This document shows positions 15,309 through 24,414 of a DNA stretch of 40,336 nt, piece after piece. The stretch is from the NCBI RefSeq assembly GCF_024494385.1, contig NZ_JAEVLT010000039.1:1-40336 (forward strand), given 5' to 3'. The position numbers and the translations under genes are program-made. Under the pieces are notes generated by a model, which saw only the letters and a program-made list of their open reading frames with translations, had not been told where the DNA came from and searched no databases. Numbering within the stretch: the first letter of the stretch is position 1; each line of letters opens with the position of its first letter. This stretch comes from Bacillus sp. EB600 (GTDB taxonomy: Bacteria; Bacillota; Bacilli; Bacillales; Cytobacillaceae).

Positions 15309-15770
15309 TTATGGATTAAGCTGGTCAAAATACTGATACACCTTAAAGAGTAAATCAGCTAATTGGTTGCTTTCCTCTTCACCCAAGTATTCAACTAATC
15401 CAGAAAAGGATTTTGCAAACACCTTTTTGATTTCTGCGGTGACAGTAATACCCTTTTCCGACAGTTTAATTTTTACTGCTCTACGGTCAGTAGGATCGAT
15501 CGTTCGAATAACAACACCTGTTTTTTCAAGCTCATTGATAATTTGTGTAACGGTTGGAGAAGTGACTTCCAATAGTTTACTAATCTCAAATACTTTCATA
15601 TCAGTTTTAACATCGTTGATTGCAGATTGAAGAGCGAACAACACTTTAATTTCACTTGGCTTATAGCCCATAATCCTTTTTTCATGCCAATCCGTCTTTC
15701 GAAATTTGGAAAATGCTTTTAACAGTTTTTTTTCTGTATCTCCTTCTAAATTACACACTTTTCTCACCAC
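15309..15770 (-). CDS. MarR-family transcription regulator of the ABC exporter operon
   Basis: The 153-residue winged-helix protein has a recognition region FEISKLLEVTSPTVTQIINE, and a wing with IRTIDPTDRRAVKIKLSEKG typical of MarR. It is first in the operon with the exporter. The GTG at 15770 is the longest start but lacks a good ribosome-binding site, and a second GTG at 15758 is possible. The promoter upstream carries a palindrome at 15797-15807 that is probably its own operator, so loss of binding would release exporter expression. The ligand is unknown. Confidence 0.88.
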   Translation of the reverse strand: MVRKVCNLEGDTEKKLLKAFSKFRKTDWHEKRIMGYKPSEIKVLFALQSAINDVKTDMKVFEISKLLEVTSPTVTQIINELEKTGVVIRTIDPTDRRAVKIKLSEKGITVTAEIKKVFAKSFSGLVEYLGEEESNQLADLLFKVYQYFDQLNP

Positions 15771-15796
15771 ACTTTTTTTATTCCCATCCGAATTAT

Positions 15797-15807
15797 TAGG
15801 TTACCTA
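15797..15807. promoter_or_regulatory. putative MarR operator
   Basis: TAGGTTACCTA is a palindrome around one central base, placed just downstream of the -10 of the marR promoter. A second TTAGG...CCTAA pair (15796-15824) spans the start site. Confidence 0.5.
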
Positions 15808-15823
15808 TTTATTTGCATGCCTA

Positions 15824-15852
15824 AGTATATTATTGTTTGATTTCCATGTCAA
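15824..15852 (-). promoter_or_regulatory. sigma-A promoter of the marR-ABC operon
   Basis: On the minus strand TTGACA (15852-15847), exactly 17 bases, TATACT (15829-15824). This is a near-consensus promoter, and the operator follows it. Confidence 0.8.
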
Positions 15853-15870
15853 TTTAAATTTAAAAAAATA

Positions 15871-15890
15871 AACACAGGAAATCCTGTGTT
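15871..15890 (-). terminator. terminator after the secreted VCBS-like gene
   Basis: AACACAGGA (15871-15879) and TCCTGTGTT (15882-15890) with a two-base gap; a T-rich tract follows on the minus strand. Confidence 0.7.
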
Positions 15891-15919
15891 AGATTCTAAT
15901 ATAAATTCCAACAAATATT

Positions 15920-16672
15920 TTATGACCTGGTTTTTTTCAAGACGACGACATTTACTAATTTCCATTGTGAATCATCATAAAGCCATGAAGATTCTACATA
16001 ACCAATCGTATCGGACTCCGTTACACCTGTAATTTTTTGTGTTCCTTTTAAACCTATTTTATCTCCCTTAAGCAGAACTGGCTGTAAATTACTAAATGTA
16101 TTTACCATAAGTTCTGTCGGCTCGTTTAATTTTCCATTGTAGAATATCCCCAATTTTTCATAAAACTTTTTTCGGTTTTTTAAATCGAAGATATAGGCAT
16201 TACCAGTCTTTCTAATCTTTATTTTTGCTTTATATCCGTTTACAAAGCGACTCTCTAGAACAAGTGGCTCCGGAAGGCTTAGCTTAAAAGGCTTAAAATT
16301 AGCAAGTGTATAGACTGTTTGGAGTGTATTGACTCCGCTTTTGTTTGTAGGAATACTTGCAAATAGATCTTTTACTCCATCTTGATTAAAATCTACAAAC
16401 TGCAGATTTGGCTTAAATCCTTTTGGAAGTTTTGTCGAATAATGTCCTTTATTAAATTCAGTGATATCAATTACTAGGTTTTTATACTTACCACTTTTCA
16501 TTTTGATACCAGTTAACACGATTATATCCTTTTTTCCGTCCCCGGTAATGTCTACTGTCTCTTTTGATAAAGTGACAACTCTCCCTTTACTAGTGGATGC
16601 TTTAACACCAATATTTTCTCTTAGTGACAAGATAAGTAGGATAGCAAAAACGAGAAGCAGCGCTTTTTTCAT
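15920..16672 (-). CDS. secreted VCBS/FG-GAP-like protein
   Basis: 250 residues starting with a signal peptide (MKKALLLVFAILLILSL...VKAS). Two calcium-binding-like DxxGDGxxD segments are visible, DITGDGKKDI (about 43-52) and DFNQDGVKDL (about 94-103), the pattern of VCBS/FG-GAP beta-propeller repeats. The rest is beta-rich and Lys-rich. It lies downstream of parC where B. subtilis has ynfC, so it may be the positional counterpart, but I cannot confirm homology. GAGGGGAAAAG precedes the ATG. It is separated from parC by a strong terminator. Confidence 0.7.
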   Translation of the reverse strand: MKKALLLVFAILLILSLRENIGVKASTSKGRVVTLSKETVDITGDGKKDIIVLTGIKMKSGKYKNLVIDITEFNKGHYSTKLPKGFKPNLQFVDFNQDGVKDLFASIPTNKSGVNTLQTVYTLANFKPFKLSLPEPLVLESRFVNGYKAKIKIRKTGNAYIFDLKNRKKFYEKLGIFYNGKLNEPTELMVNTFSNLQPVLLKGDKIGLKGTQKITGVTESDTIGYVESSWLYDDSQWKLVNVVVLKKTRS

Positions 16673-16795
16673 TCTTTTCCCCTCCTCGGGCTAGTTGTTT
16701 TTATTATGTCCAATGTTGGAAAAAAAATGAAACCTAACATAACTTTTTTATGTGAATGTGAATGGTTACACTTCGTTACTGCGCTTACAATGCCG

Positions 16796-16843
16796 AAAAA
16801 AAAAGATGGACTAATTGTTATAATAATTAGTCCATCTTTTTAA
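16796..16843 (-). terminator. rho-independent terminator of the parE-parC operon
   Basis: AAAAAGATGGACTAATT pairs with the complementary arm TAATTAGTCCATCTTTTT across a short loop. It lies directly after the parC stop at 16856. Confidence 0.9.
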
Positions 16844-16855
16844 AGCGTATAGTAG

Positions 16856-19294
16856 TCAATCCTCTGGTGACTCAGGAGCCTCCACTTTCCAAATGTGTGC
16901 CACCTTTCCACTTACATTCTCGTCAAGAATAAACGACCCGTTTGAATACCGGTCACTATTTTTGAGACCCGAGACTTCTAAACTTTCCGTTATCCCCTTT
17001 TCTGTCTGTAAATAGATCACATCTCGATCATCTCCAAGAATAAATCCAATAATACGATGAGGATTCGCTTTAAGTTCTCGAAGAATGACTACTCCACGTT
17101 TTGCTCTCGAAGCTTTTTCAAATTCCTTTAATTTCATTTTCTTAACAGCACCACGTTGGGTGGCGATTACGATGGCCTGTTTCATTTCAGGTGCAATGGT
17201 CTTTCCGCCAACCACATAGTCTCCATCCTTGAGGTTTATCCCTTTAACTCCTGCTGCACGTGCCCCAACAAGGCTTATTTCCTCTTCGTGGAACCATAAA
17301 GCGTAACCGTAATGCGAAATTAAAAATAATTCGCTTGTCCCATCTGTAAGGTGCACATCAACTACTTCATCGTCGTCCTTCAAATTGATGCCAACTAGTG
17401 GTTTAGAATAACGGTGTGCTTTATAATGTTTGAGCTCTGTCTTCTTCACCATTCCATTACGGGTAACAAAGATGAGATAAGCATCCATTTCAAAATCTTT
17501 TACACCAAGCACTTGGATGATTTCCTCATCCCGTTCGGTCGGGATAATATTTGCAATATGCTGACCAATGTCCTTCCAGCGAATATCAGGAAGCTCATGG
17601 ACAGGGCAATACAAATAATTTCCCTTATTTGTAAACAGGAGTACGACATCTTTTGTATTTAAATCCAGTTGTGCAATTAGCCGGTCTGAATCCTTCATTC
17701 CAAAGTCTTGTCCGTTCGAGGCAGCGAAAGACCGTTGACTTGTCCGTTTGACGTAGCCTTCCTTGGTAACGGTAACGATAACATCCTCACTTGGAATCAT
17801 CACTTCAAGATTGATTTTCAATTCTTCGATTTCTGCCTCAATCTTGGAACGACGCACATCCGCAAACCGTTTTTTCACATCTTTTAATTCTTTTTTAATG
17901 ACGGATAAAAGCTTTTTTTCACTGCTTATAATAGCAGTCCATTCCTCTATTTTCTTTTCAAGCTCCTCAGCTTCCATTCTTAACGCTGTAATATCAGTGT
18001 TTGTTAACCGATAAAGCTGTAAGGATACAATAGCTTCAGCTTGCGCTTCTGTGAAGGCATATTTAACTATTAAGTTATCTTTTGCATCCCGTTTATCTTT
18101 TGAGGCCCGAATCGTTGCAATCACTTCATCGAGAATGGAAAGAGCCTTCATAAGACCTTCAACAATGTGCTGGCGTTCTTTTGCTTTATTCAGGTCAAAT
18201 TTAGTTCTTCGTGTCAACACTTCTTTTTGGTGCTCGATATAGGCATCAAGCAGCTCTCTTAGACCCATGGTTTTCGGACGTTTTTTATAGATGGCAACCA
18301 TATTAAAGCTATAGTGAACTTGAAGATCAGTATTTTTATATAAATAGTTGAGTACGCCTTCTGCATTGGCATCCTTTTTCAATTCAATCACAATTCTTAG
18401 ACCAGTGCGATCGGTTTCATCTCTTATTTCAGAAATGCCCTCTACTTTACGATCAAGACGAAATTCATCAATCTTTTTTACTAGATTTGCTTTATTCACT
18501 TCGTAGGGGACTTCCGTTACAACAATTTGTTGCTTGCCACCGCGAACCTCTTCAATTTCCGCTTTACTGCGGATAATGATTTTTCCTTTTCCTGTCTCGT
18601 ATGCTTTCCTAATCCCATCAATCCCCTGAATAATTCCGCCGGTAGGGAAATCTGGACCCTTTACGACTGTCATCAGTTCGTCAACGGTGACATCAGGCTT
18701 TTCCATTCTCATAATTACACCGTCAATGACTTCACCAAGATGGTGTGGTGGGATATCAGTTGCATAGCCGGCAGAAATCCCGGTTGAGCCATTCACAAGC
18801 AAATTAGGAAACATCGAGGGTAATACAGTTGGTTCTTTTGCTGTATCATCAAAGTTTGGAATAAAATCTACAGTTTCTTTATCAATATCCCTTAGCAATT
18901 CAGCAGCAATAGATGATAGGCGGGCTTCTGTATAACGCATTGCTGCCGGAGGGTCACCATCCATACTACCGTTGTTACCGTGCATTTCGACAAGGACATT
19001 ACGAACCTTCCAGTCCTGGCTCATCCTGACCATTGCTTCGTAAACAGAAGAATCTCCATGTGGATGGTAATTACCAATTACATTTCCGACTGTTTTCGCT
19101 GATTTTCTAAATCCTTTTTCATGTGTATTCCCTTCAACGTGCATCGCAAATAGTATTCTGCGCTGTACCGGCTTTAACCCATCACGTGCATCGGGGAGTG
19201 CCCGTTCCTGAATAATATATTTACTGTATCTTCCAAAACGATCACCTATTACGTCTTCTAGAGGAAGATCACGAAATTTTTCAACACTGCTCAT
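16856..19294 (-). CDS. parC: DNA topoisomerase IV subunit A
   Basis: ParC cuts and religates DNA to unlink daughter chromosomes. The 812-residue product has the catalytic Tyr121 in AAMRYTEARLS and the quinolone-determining segment YHPHGDSSVYEAMVRM (about residues 76-91). Its Ser-Ser and Glu86 are the usual drug-susceptible residues. The C-terminal part carries the beta-pinwheel repeats (e.g. VKRTSQRSF, VKKTELKHYK, VKKMKLKEF). The GyrA box QRRGGKG is not seen, which favours ParC over GyrA. The start overlaps the parE stop by four bases. Length is typical of Bacillus (about 806). Confidence 0.96.
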   Translation of the reverse strand: MSSVEKFRDLPLEDVIGDRFGRYSKYIIQERALPDARDGLKPVQRRILFAMHVEGNTHEKGFRKSAKTVGNVIGNYHPHGDSSVYEAMVRMSQDWKVRNVLVEMHGNNGSMDGDPPAAMRYTEARLSSIAAELLRDIDKETVDFIPNFDDTAKEPTVLPSMFPNLLVNGSTGISAGYATDIPPHHLGEVIDGVIMRMEKPDVTVDELMTVVKGPDFPTGGIIQGIDGIRKAYETGKGKIIIRSKAEIEEVRGGKQQIVVTEVPYEVNKANLVKKIDEFRLDRKVEGISEIRDETDRTGLRIVIELKKDANAEGVLNYLYKNTDLQVHYSFNMVAIYKKRPKTMGLRELLDAYIEHQKEVLTRRTKFDLNKAKERQHIVEGLMKALSILDEVIATIRASKDKRDAKDNLIVKYAFTEAQAEAIVSLQLYRLTNTDITALRMEAEELEKKIEEWTAIISSEKKLLSVIKKELKDVKKRFADVRRSKIEAEIEELKINLEVMIPSEDVIVTVTKEGYVKRTSQRSFAASNGQDFGMKDSDRLIAQLDLNTKDVVLLFTNKGNYLYCPVHELPDIRWKDIGQHIANIIPTERDEEIIQVLGVKDFEMDAYLIFVTRNGMVKKTELKHYKAHRYSKPLVGINLKDDDEVVDVHLTDGTSELFLISHYGYALWFHEEEISLVGARAAGVKGINLKDGDYVVGGKTIAPEMKQAIVIATQRGAVKKMKLKEFEKASRAKRGVVILRELKANPHRIIGFILGDDRDVIYLQTEKGITESLEVSGLKNSDRYSNGSFILDENVSGKVAHIWKVEAPESPED

Positions 19295-21270
19295 CGTTCA
19301 GATTCCTCCTCTGCGACCGTAATATTTTCATTTTCAAGGATGGTATCATCTTCCTCTAAACCAAATGCAACATTGGATTCGATCCATTTCCGGCGCGGTT
19401 CGACTTTGTCGCCCATAAGGGTAGTTATGCGCCGCTCTGCCCTTGCACCATCATCAATTTTTACACGGATTAGTGTGCGGGTCTCCGGATCCATCGTTGT
19501 ATCCCACAGCTGGTCAGCATTCATTTCACCTAGACCTTTATACCGCTGGATAATATTTCCTCTGCCAATTTTTTGTTGTGCTATGTGTAATTCATCTTCA
19601 TTCCATGCGTATTCAATTACTTCTTTTTTCCCTATACCTTTACTTACTTTATAAAGTGGAGGAAGTGCAATAAATACTTTTCCTGCTTCTAAAAGCGGCT
19701 TCATATAACGGTAGAAAAATGTTAGCAACAGCACTTGAATATGTGCGCCATCTGTATCAGCATCTGTCATAATGATGACTTTATCGTAATTTACATCTTC
19801 CAATGAAAAATCAGTTCCGACACCGGCACCAATTGCGTAAATCATGGTATTAATTTCTTCATTTTTAAAAATATCCTGCAGCTTTGCTTTTTCTGTATTG
19901 ATTACTTTTCCTCTTAACGGAAGAATAGCCTGAAACCGCCGATCACGCCCCTGCTTTGCTGAGCCTCCTGCAGAGTCACCCTCAACTAAGTACAATTCAT
20001 TTTTTTGCGGATTTCTTGATTGTGCCGGGGTAAGTTTTCCTGAAAGGGAGGTTTCCGTACGTTTGCGCTTTTTACCGCTTCTAGCATCTTCACGGGCTTT
20101 CCGAGCTGCATCACGGGCCTGGAAGGCTTTAATTGATTTTTTTATCAGCAGAGTGCTAATATCGGGATTTTCTTCAAGGAAGTACGTTAGATGTTCAGAA
20201 ACTACGGCATCTACCGCTGATCGAGCTTCACTTGTTCCTAATTTACTTTTTGTTTGTCCTTCAAACTGTAGTAATTCTTCCGGAATTCGTACAGAAATAA
20301 TCGCTGATAATCCTTCTCGAATATCCGCACCATCGAGATTTTTATCTTTATCCTTTAAAAGAGAAACCTTTCGGGCGTAATCATTAAACACCCTGGTCAT
20401 CGCTGTTTTAGCGCCTGCTTCATGTGTTCCTCCGTCTTTTGTCCGAACATTGTTAACAAATGAAAGAACGTTTTCTGAATATCCATCATTAAATTGAAAG
20501 GCTAATTCTACTTCAATTCCATTTTGAATTCCCTCTAAGCTAACCACAGGATGGAGAGCATCCTTTTCTTCGTTTAAATAGTGAACAAACGCTTCAATCC
20601 CGTTTTCATAATGAAAAACCTCATGAAAATCATTCCGTTCATCAAATATTTCTATTTTTAGATCTTTTAAAAGAAAGGCAGATTCTCTTAACCTCTCACA
20701 TAATGTTTCAAAATTATAAGTAGTAGTCGAAAAAATGGTTGGATCCGGTTTAAAGTGGATGGTTGTTCCGCTTTGATTGGTTTTTCCGATTTTTTCGAGG
20801 GTTGTGACCGGCTTTCCGCCATTTTCAAACCGCTGTTCATAAGTAAATCCATCTCGTTTGATGGTCACAATTAACCATTCAGATAAAGCATTAACAACAG
20901 ATGCACCGACTCCATGCAAACCGCCGCTCGTTTTATAGCCGCCTTGACCAAATTTTCCGCCGGCATGTAGAACGGTTAAAATTACTTCAGGTGTCGGCTT
21001 ACCCGTTTTATGCATCCCAGTCGGCATTCCACGACCTTTATCCACCACGCTAATAGAATTATCCTTATGAATCTTCACGATAATATGATCGCCAAACCCT
21101 GCTAACACCTCATCTACTGCGTTGTCGACAATTTCATAAACTAGATGGTGGAGACCCCGTGAATCGGTACTGCCAATATACATACCTGGCCGCTTTCTTA
21201 CTGCCTCTAATCCTTCCAGTACCTGTATGGCATCATCATTGTAATCAAAAGCTTGCTGATTTCTTGCCAC
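19291..21270 (-). CDS. parE: DNA topoisomerase IV subunit B
   Basis: ParE supplies ATP hydrolysis for topoisomerase IV. The 659 residues open with AFDYNDDAIQVLEGLEAVRK and RPGMYIGSTD, very close to B. subtilis ParE. Visible motifs are the GHKL ATP site (EIVDNAVDEV, DKGRGMPTG, GGLHGVGASVVNAL), the Toprim domain EGDSAGGSAKQGRDR and DADTDGAHI, and the C-terminal QRYKGLGEMN block. It is the first gene of parE-parC, and a LexA-like box lies 117 bases upstream. The AT-rich leader also has an extended -10 (TGATAAAAT). Confidence 0.97.
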   Translation of the reverse strand: MARNQQAFDYNDDAIQVLEGLEAVRKRPGMYIGSTDSRGLHHLVYEIVDNAVDEVLAGFGDHIIVKIHKDNSISVVDKGRGMPTGMHKTGKPTPEVILTVLHAGGKFGQGGYKTSGGLHGVGASVVNALSEWLIVTIKRDGFTYEQRFENGGKPVTTLEKIGKTNQSGTTIHFKPDPTIFSTTTYNFETLCERLRESAFLLKDLKIEIFDERNDFHEVFHYENGIEAFVHYLNEEKDALHPVVSLEGIQNGIEVELAFQFNDGYSENVLSFVNNVRTKDGGTHEAGAKTAMTRVFNDYARKVSLLKDKDKNLDGADIREGLSAIISVRIPEELLQFEGQTKSKLGTSEARSAVDAVVSEHLTYFLEENPDISTLLIKKSIKAFQARDAARKAREDARSGKKRKRTETSLSGKLTPAQSRNPQKNELYLVEGDSAGGSAKQGRDRRFQAILPLRGKVINTEKAKLQDIFKNEEINTMIYAIGAGVGTDFSLEDVNYDKVIIMTDADTDGAHIQVLLLTFFYRYMKPLLEAGKVFIALPPLYKVSKGIGKKEVIEYAWNEDELHIAQQKIGRGNIIQRYKGLGEMNADQLWDTTMDPETRTLIRVKIDDGARAERRITTLMGDKVEPRRKWIESNVAFGLEEDDTILENENITVAEEESER

Positions 21271-21386
21271 TAAAATACCCCTTTCATTACATACAAAAAG
21301 AAAACTTCATTCCTGATTGTTAAAGTTTAATTTAAAATTAAAAAGTTCATTGATAAGATATAATGTCTTTTTCAATAGTTGAATTG

Positions 21387-21398
21387 GAACAAACGTTC
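21387..21398. promoter_or_regulatory. LexA (SOS) box upstream of parE-parC
   Basis: GAACAAACGTTC inside the palindrome GGAACAAACGTTCC fits the Bacillus LexA pattern CGAACRNRYGTTYC at 13 of 14 positions. parE-parC belongs to the LexA regulon in B. subtilis, as I recall. A -10-like TGATAAAAT lies about ten bases upstream on the minus strand, so LexA would block the start site. Confidence 0.65.
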
Positions 21399-21547
21399 CT
21401 TCTCTATTTTATCATAAGACCATGTGACGTCTATGCTTTATTGTAGCGATTTATTTTCATTTGGCAAATGGCTAATTAATTAACAACATGATTTTTTCAA
21501 AAAGTTTACTGCATTTATTGGATAAAAATTAACGTTTAAACAAAAAA

Positions 21548-21571
21548 ATGAGGCCGAATAATCGGTCTCAT
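21548..21571 (-). terminator. terminator after yneT
   Basis: ATGAGGCCGA (21548-21557) pairs with TCGGTCTCAT (21562-21571), one G-T pair; T7 follows on the minus strand. Confidence 0.85.
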
Positions 21572-21584
21572 CATAGGGCAATCT

Positions 21585-21998
21585 TTATTTTGTTAAAGCA
21601 TGCTCAACCTTGATACAACGGTCCATTATAACTGTGTTTCCTTTTTCTTTTAGAAGTTTGTATGCCTCTTCATTTACGAGTCCGAGCTGTGCCCAAAATA
21701 TGTCTGAATCAATTTCCAGAAACTCCTTGGCCACATCCAGAAGCTGTTCAGAGCGCCGGAAAACATTCACAATATCAATGTGACCATTAATATCCTTTAA
21801 AGAGGCCACCGCTTTAACCCCAAGTGCCTCATCAATCACTGGATTAACTGGAATAATTTCATAGCCTGCATCCTGCATAGCTTTTGAAACCTGATAAGAA
21901 GTACGTTCCGGATTATTACTTAACCCGACAACTGCAATTTTTTTCGCTTTTTTTAAAATTGCCCCGATTTCTTCTCTGGATGGGTTTTCAATTGTCAT
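21585..21998 (-). CDS. yneT: CoA-binding domain protein YneT
   Basis: I start at MTIENPSREEIGAILKKAKK (137 residues) because GGGAGTG lies before this ATG. A longer frame to 22046 has no ribosome-binding site. The product is a Rossmann-type CoA_binding domain: IAVVGLSNNPERTSYQVSKA is the nucleotide-binding turn, followed by IIPVNPVIDEALGVKA and FWAQLGLVNEEAYKL. The same domain occurs in succinyl-CoA synthetase alpha, but here it stands alone, as in B. subtilis YneT (about 135). The biochemical role is unknown. In B. subtilis it neighbours parE and plsY; here a two-component pair is inserted beside it. Confidence 0.9.
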   Translation of the reverse strand: MTIENPSREEIGAILKKAKKIAVVGLSNNPERTSYQVSKAMQDAGYEIIPVNPVIDEALGVKAVASLKDINGHIDIVNVFRRSEQLLDVAKEFLEIDSDIFWAQLGLVNEEAYKLLKEKGNTVIMDRCIKVEHALTK

Positions 21999-22044
21999 TA
22001 TTTTCACTCCCTTTTTTGTTAATTTTACCATTACAAAATCATTC

Positions 22045-22086
22045 ATACAAAAATAGAAGTCATTTTCACGACAACTATTTTTGTAT
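22045..22086 (-). terminator. terminator-like hairpin after the histidine kinase
   Basis: ATACAAAAATAG (22045-22056) and CTATTTTTGTAT (22075-22086) are a perfect 12-bp inverted repeat lying just past the leftward kinase stop at 22099. Confidence 0.65.
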
Positions 22087-22098
22087 CTGTTTTATTAA

Positions 22099-23055
22099 CT
22101 ATGCTGTTTCCTGTGTTTCTGTAGCTACCACTTTTGGAACAAAGAGTAAAAACTTAGCACCATCACCAGTATTTTCTGCTTTAACACTTCCGTTCATACT
22201 TTCCAAAATATTTTTCGTCATAAATAATCCAAGACCTGTCCCATTTGTCTTTGTTGTGAAATAGGGATGAAATATTTTATCAAGTAATGAACGGTCCATT
22301 CCACCTCCGTTATCGATAATTTCAATCATATAAAAACATTCATCCTCATCAATTTTTATACATATTTTACGATTTTTCACATTATTGATGACAAATGCAT
22401 CTCTTGCATTCATAAGAAGATGTAAAAAAACTTGAATAAACTCATTTTGGTAACCAAAGACGCTATGCTGCCCTCTGTATTCAAAATGAACATGAATATC
22501 ATAATTTGTTAGGTTTAATGAAAAAATCGATAATGCTTCTTCAATCGCCTCTGGTAGAGAAAAAGCAGTTTTCTCATTATTTTGCTGATAAAATTTTCGT
22601 AAATCATTGATCGATCGAGACATATGCTTAATTAAAGCCATACTCTCTTTTGTCAATCTAGTAATGTATTCGTCATTAATTTCGTCAAATTCCTGCGCTT
22701 CGCTTACGTCTTGTATAAGTAATGATAAATTATTTAGAGGCTGCCGCCATTGGTATCCGATGTTTGCAATCATTTCACCCATTGCCGCAAGCCTTGATTG
22801 TTGGATTAATTTATGATCTTTTTGGCTGTACTTTTGTTTTTCAGTATGAATCCGCTTCATTAACTCGAGATTTACCTTTTCAACGTATTGGTTATTGCTT
22901 TCAATGTCCTCGTACCTTTTATACAGGACTTGGTATCTTTTCTCATAATCCCTTAATTTTTTTTTAGAAAGATATCTTTCAAATACGAGCAAAATGGAAA
23001 TTAGAGTGAGGAAGAAAAGGATGAGTACTTTAATCAACAGAAACACCTGCTTCAT
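22099..23055 (-). CDS. membrane histidine-kinase homologue with Tyr replacing the phospho-accepting His
   Basis: 318 residues: one N-terminal span (about 5-25), a coiled coil (30-85), a HisKA-like helix, and a HATPase_c domain. The H-box usually reads ANIAHQWRQPLN in this class. Here it is ANIGYQWRQPLN with Tyr101 (codon TAC at 22755-22753), so the normal phosphorylation site is absent. The ATP site looks intact: N-box LMNARDAF, G1 DNGGGMDR, G2 GTGLGLFM. No extracellular sensor is present. The start lies 26 bases inside the end of the response-regulator gene, so they are translationally coupled. The WRQPLN subclass is common in Campylobacterota and other proteobacteria, and this pair interrupts the yneT-plsY neighbourhood. 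Transfer from another phylum is an inference. Confidence 0.85.
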   Translation of the reverse strand: MKQVFLLIKVLILFFLTLISILLVFERYLSKKKLRDYEKRYQVLYKRYEDIESNNQYVEKVNLELMKRIHTEKQKYSQKDHKLIQQSRLAAMGEMIANIGYQWRQPLNNLSLLIQDVSEAQEFDEINDEYITRLTKESMALIKHMSRSINDLRKFYQQNNEKTAFSLPEAIEEALSIFSLNLTNYDIHVHFEYRGQHSVFGYQNEFIQVFLHLLMNARDAFVINNVKNRKICIKIDEDECFYMIEIIDNGGGMDRSLLDKIFHPYFTTKTNGTGLGLFMTKNILESMNGSVKAENTGDGAKFLLFVPKVVATETQETA

Positions 23056-24031
23056 CTCTCATTTCATGTTCATCATAAAGGGTGACACGGTTTTTTTCGT
23101 TCATTTTTGACAAATGAAGAGCATGTTCTACATCTTTCAACAGTTGATTCTTCGATTTACCACTGGAAAATTCAGCAATCCCAAAGCTGCAGGTTATTTT
23201 GCCGGCTTCGTGAAAATAAAACCCTTCGATCAATGTCCGCATCGACTCTGCTAAAATAGCCGCATCCTGTTTACCCTCATCAGGAATTAGCAGAATAAAC
23301 TCCTTACCTCCCCAGCGGGCAAAAATATCATTTTCACTTATACGTTGCTGAACAATGGTTGCCAAAGTGATTAGCATTTCATCACCCACATGATAGCCAA
23401 AATGATCATTTACCCGCTTAAAGTGATCAATTTCGGCGATAATAATCGAAAATGAACGGCCATTTTGTTCTGCTTGTTCGATTTCAGTTGTTAAAATCTT
23501 ATCAAATTTCAATCGATTACAAATTTTTGTCAATGGATCCAAGGTACCTAAAAGCTCATTTTTTTGAAACTCTTTTTCCAATTCTAAAATTAATTCATTT
23601 GTTACTTTCCTTTGTTTTTCAAAATTCCTTTCAAGTTCAATGTGAGCTGCCGACTTCTGAATAGCAAGTAGTAATTTTTCTAAGTCTATTGGCTTTAAAA
23701 TGAAATGGTTAACATTATTTTCGATCAATTGAAGGAAAAATTCACTATCTTCGCATGCAGTTATAACGATTATTTGAACTTTTTCATCCTGCTTGCGAAT
23801 TTTTTCAATCATTTCAAAACCATCTATTTTGTCCATCTTACTATCAATTATGACAACATCGGGGTGATAATCATTAAAAATCTTATATCCTTCCTCAGCA
23901 CATTTAGCACCGTGAACATCTGCAAACCGCCGGTTGAGGATGCGTAACAATTTTTCTCGGGAAAATTTATCATCTTCGACATAAAGTACTTTTACGTTTT
24001 GATAATCTCCTTTCAAAATGCTTTTTTCCAT
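23030..24031 (-). CDS. response regulator with degenerate GGDEF domain
   Basis: I start at the ATG at 24031 (333 residues). A GTG four codons upstream has AAAGG only directly against it. An intact receiver domain has acidic pair Asp-Asp in VLYVEDDK, phospho-Asp in VVIIDSKM (residue 67 counting from the upstream GTG) and Lys in FILKPID. A helical linker leads to a GGDEF-family domain whose signature is RWGGKEF, with Lys in the metal/catalytic position. The preceding IxxDxDHFK motif reads IIAEIDHFK, and GHxxGD is GYHVGD. Diguanylate cyclase activity is therefore doubtful, and the domain may bind GTP or a partner. The gene precedes and overlaps the kinase homologue, so the two form one signalling unit. 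Confidence 0.88.
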   Translation of the reverse strand: MEKSILKGDYQNVKVLYVEDDKFSREKLLRILNRRFADVHGAKCAEEGYKIFNDYHPDVVIIDSKMDKIDGFEMIEKIRKQDEKVQIIVITACEDSEFFLQLIENNVNHFILKPIDLEKLLLAIQKSAAHIELERNFEKQRKVTNELILELEKEFQKNELLGTLDPLTKICNRLKFDKILTTEIEQAEQNGRSFSIIIAEIDHFKRVNDHFGYHVGDEMLITLATIVQQRISENDIFARWGGKEFILLIPDEGKQDAAILAESMRTLIEGFYFHEAGKITCSFGIAEFSSGKSKNQLLKDVEHALHLSKMNEKNRVTLYDEHEMRDEAGVSVD

Positions 24032-24414
24032 TGGCTTCGTCACCCTTTCGCTTTATTTCAATATGTAATAAAACCGACCATTCCTGTTGTAGAATTGGCC
24101 GGTTTAAAATCTCATATTTTTTAAATAATTTGTTACTCCAATTATATTTAGATATCGCAATCCTTTCAATCAACAATCACGCGGTTTGCAAATTCTCCAT
24201 ACATTTGTAATAAAATAGACCCCATTTGTTACTATTTTGGACAGAAAGAATTTTCTTTGTTATAAAAATATAGACTCTAAAAGTAAGAAAAAAACCTTTG
24301 AAACCAGTAAATCTACATAAAAGGATACTAGTAATCTGGAGAATACAGGGGTGGCATTTTCGCAAATACATGGTAAAATAAAAGGAATGGATATAAAAAG
24401 AAGGGGAAAATGAA
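24032..24414. other. divergent intergenic region between the regulator pair and plsY
   Basis: About 380 bp. An imperfect hairpin at 24070-24107 (AAACCGACCATTC against GAATTGGCCGGTTT) lies 40-75 bases upstream of the regulator gene and could attenuate it. Promoters for both directions must lie here, but I see no clear -35/-10 pair. Confidence 0.35.

Noticed and set aside
16856..21270. gyrA and gyrB instead of parC and parE.
   Set aside because: Order parE-parC with overlap, absence of the GyrA box, close match to B. subtilis ParE and the yneT/plsY neighbourhood all point to topoisomerase IV.
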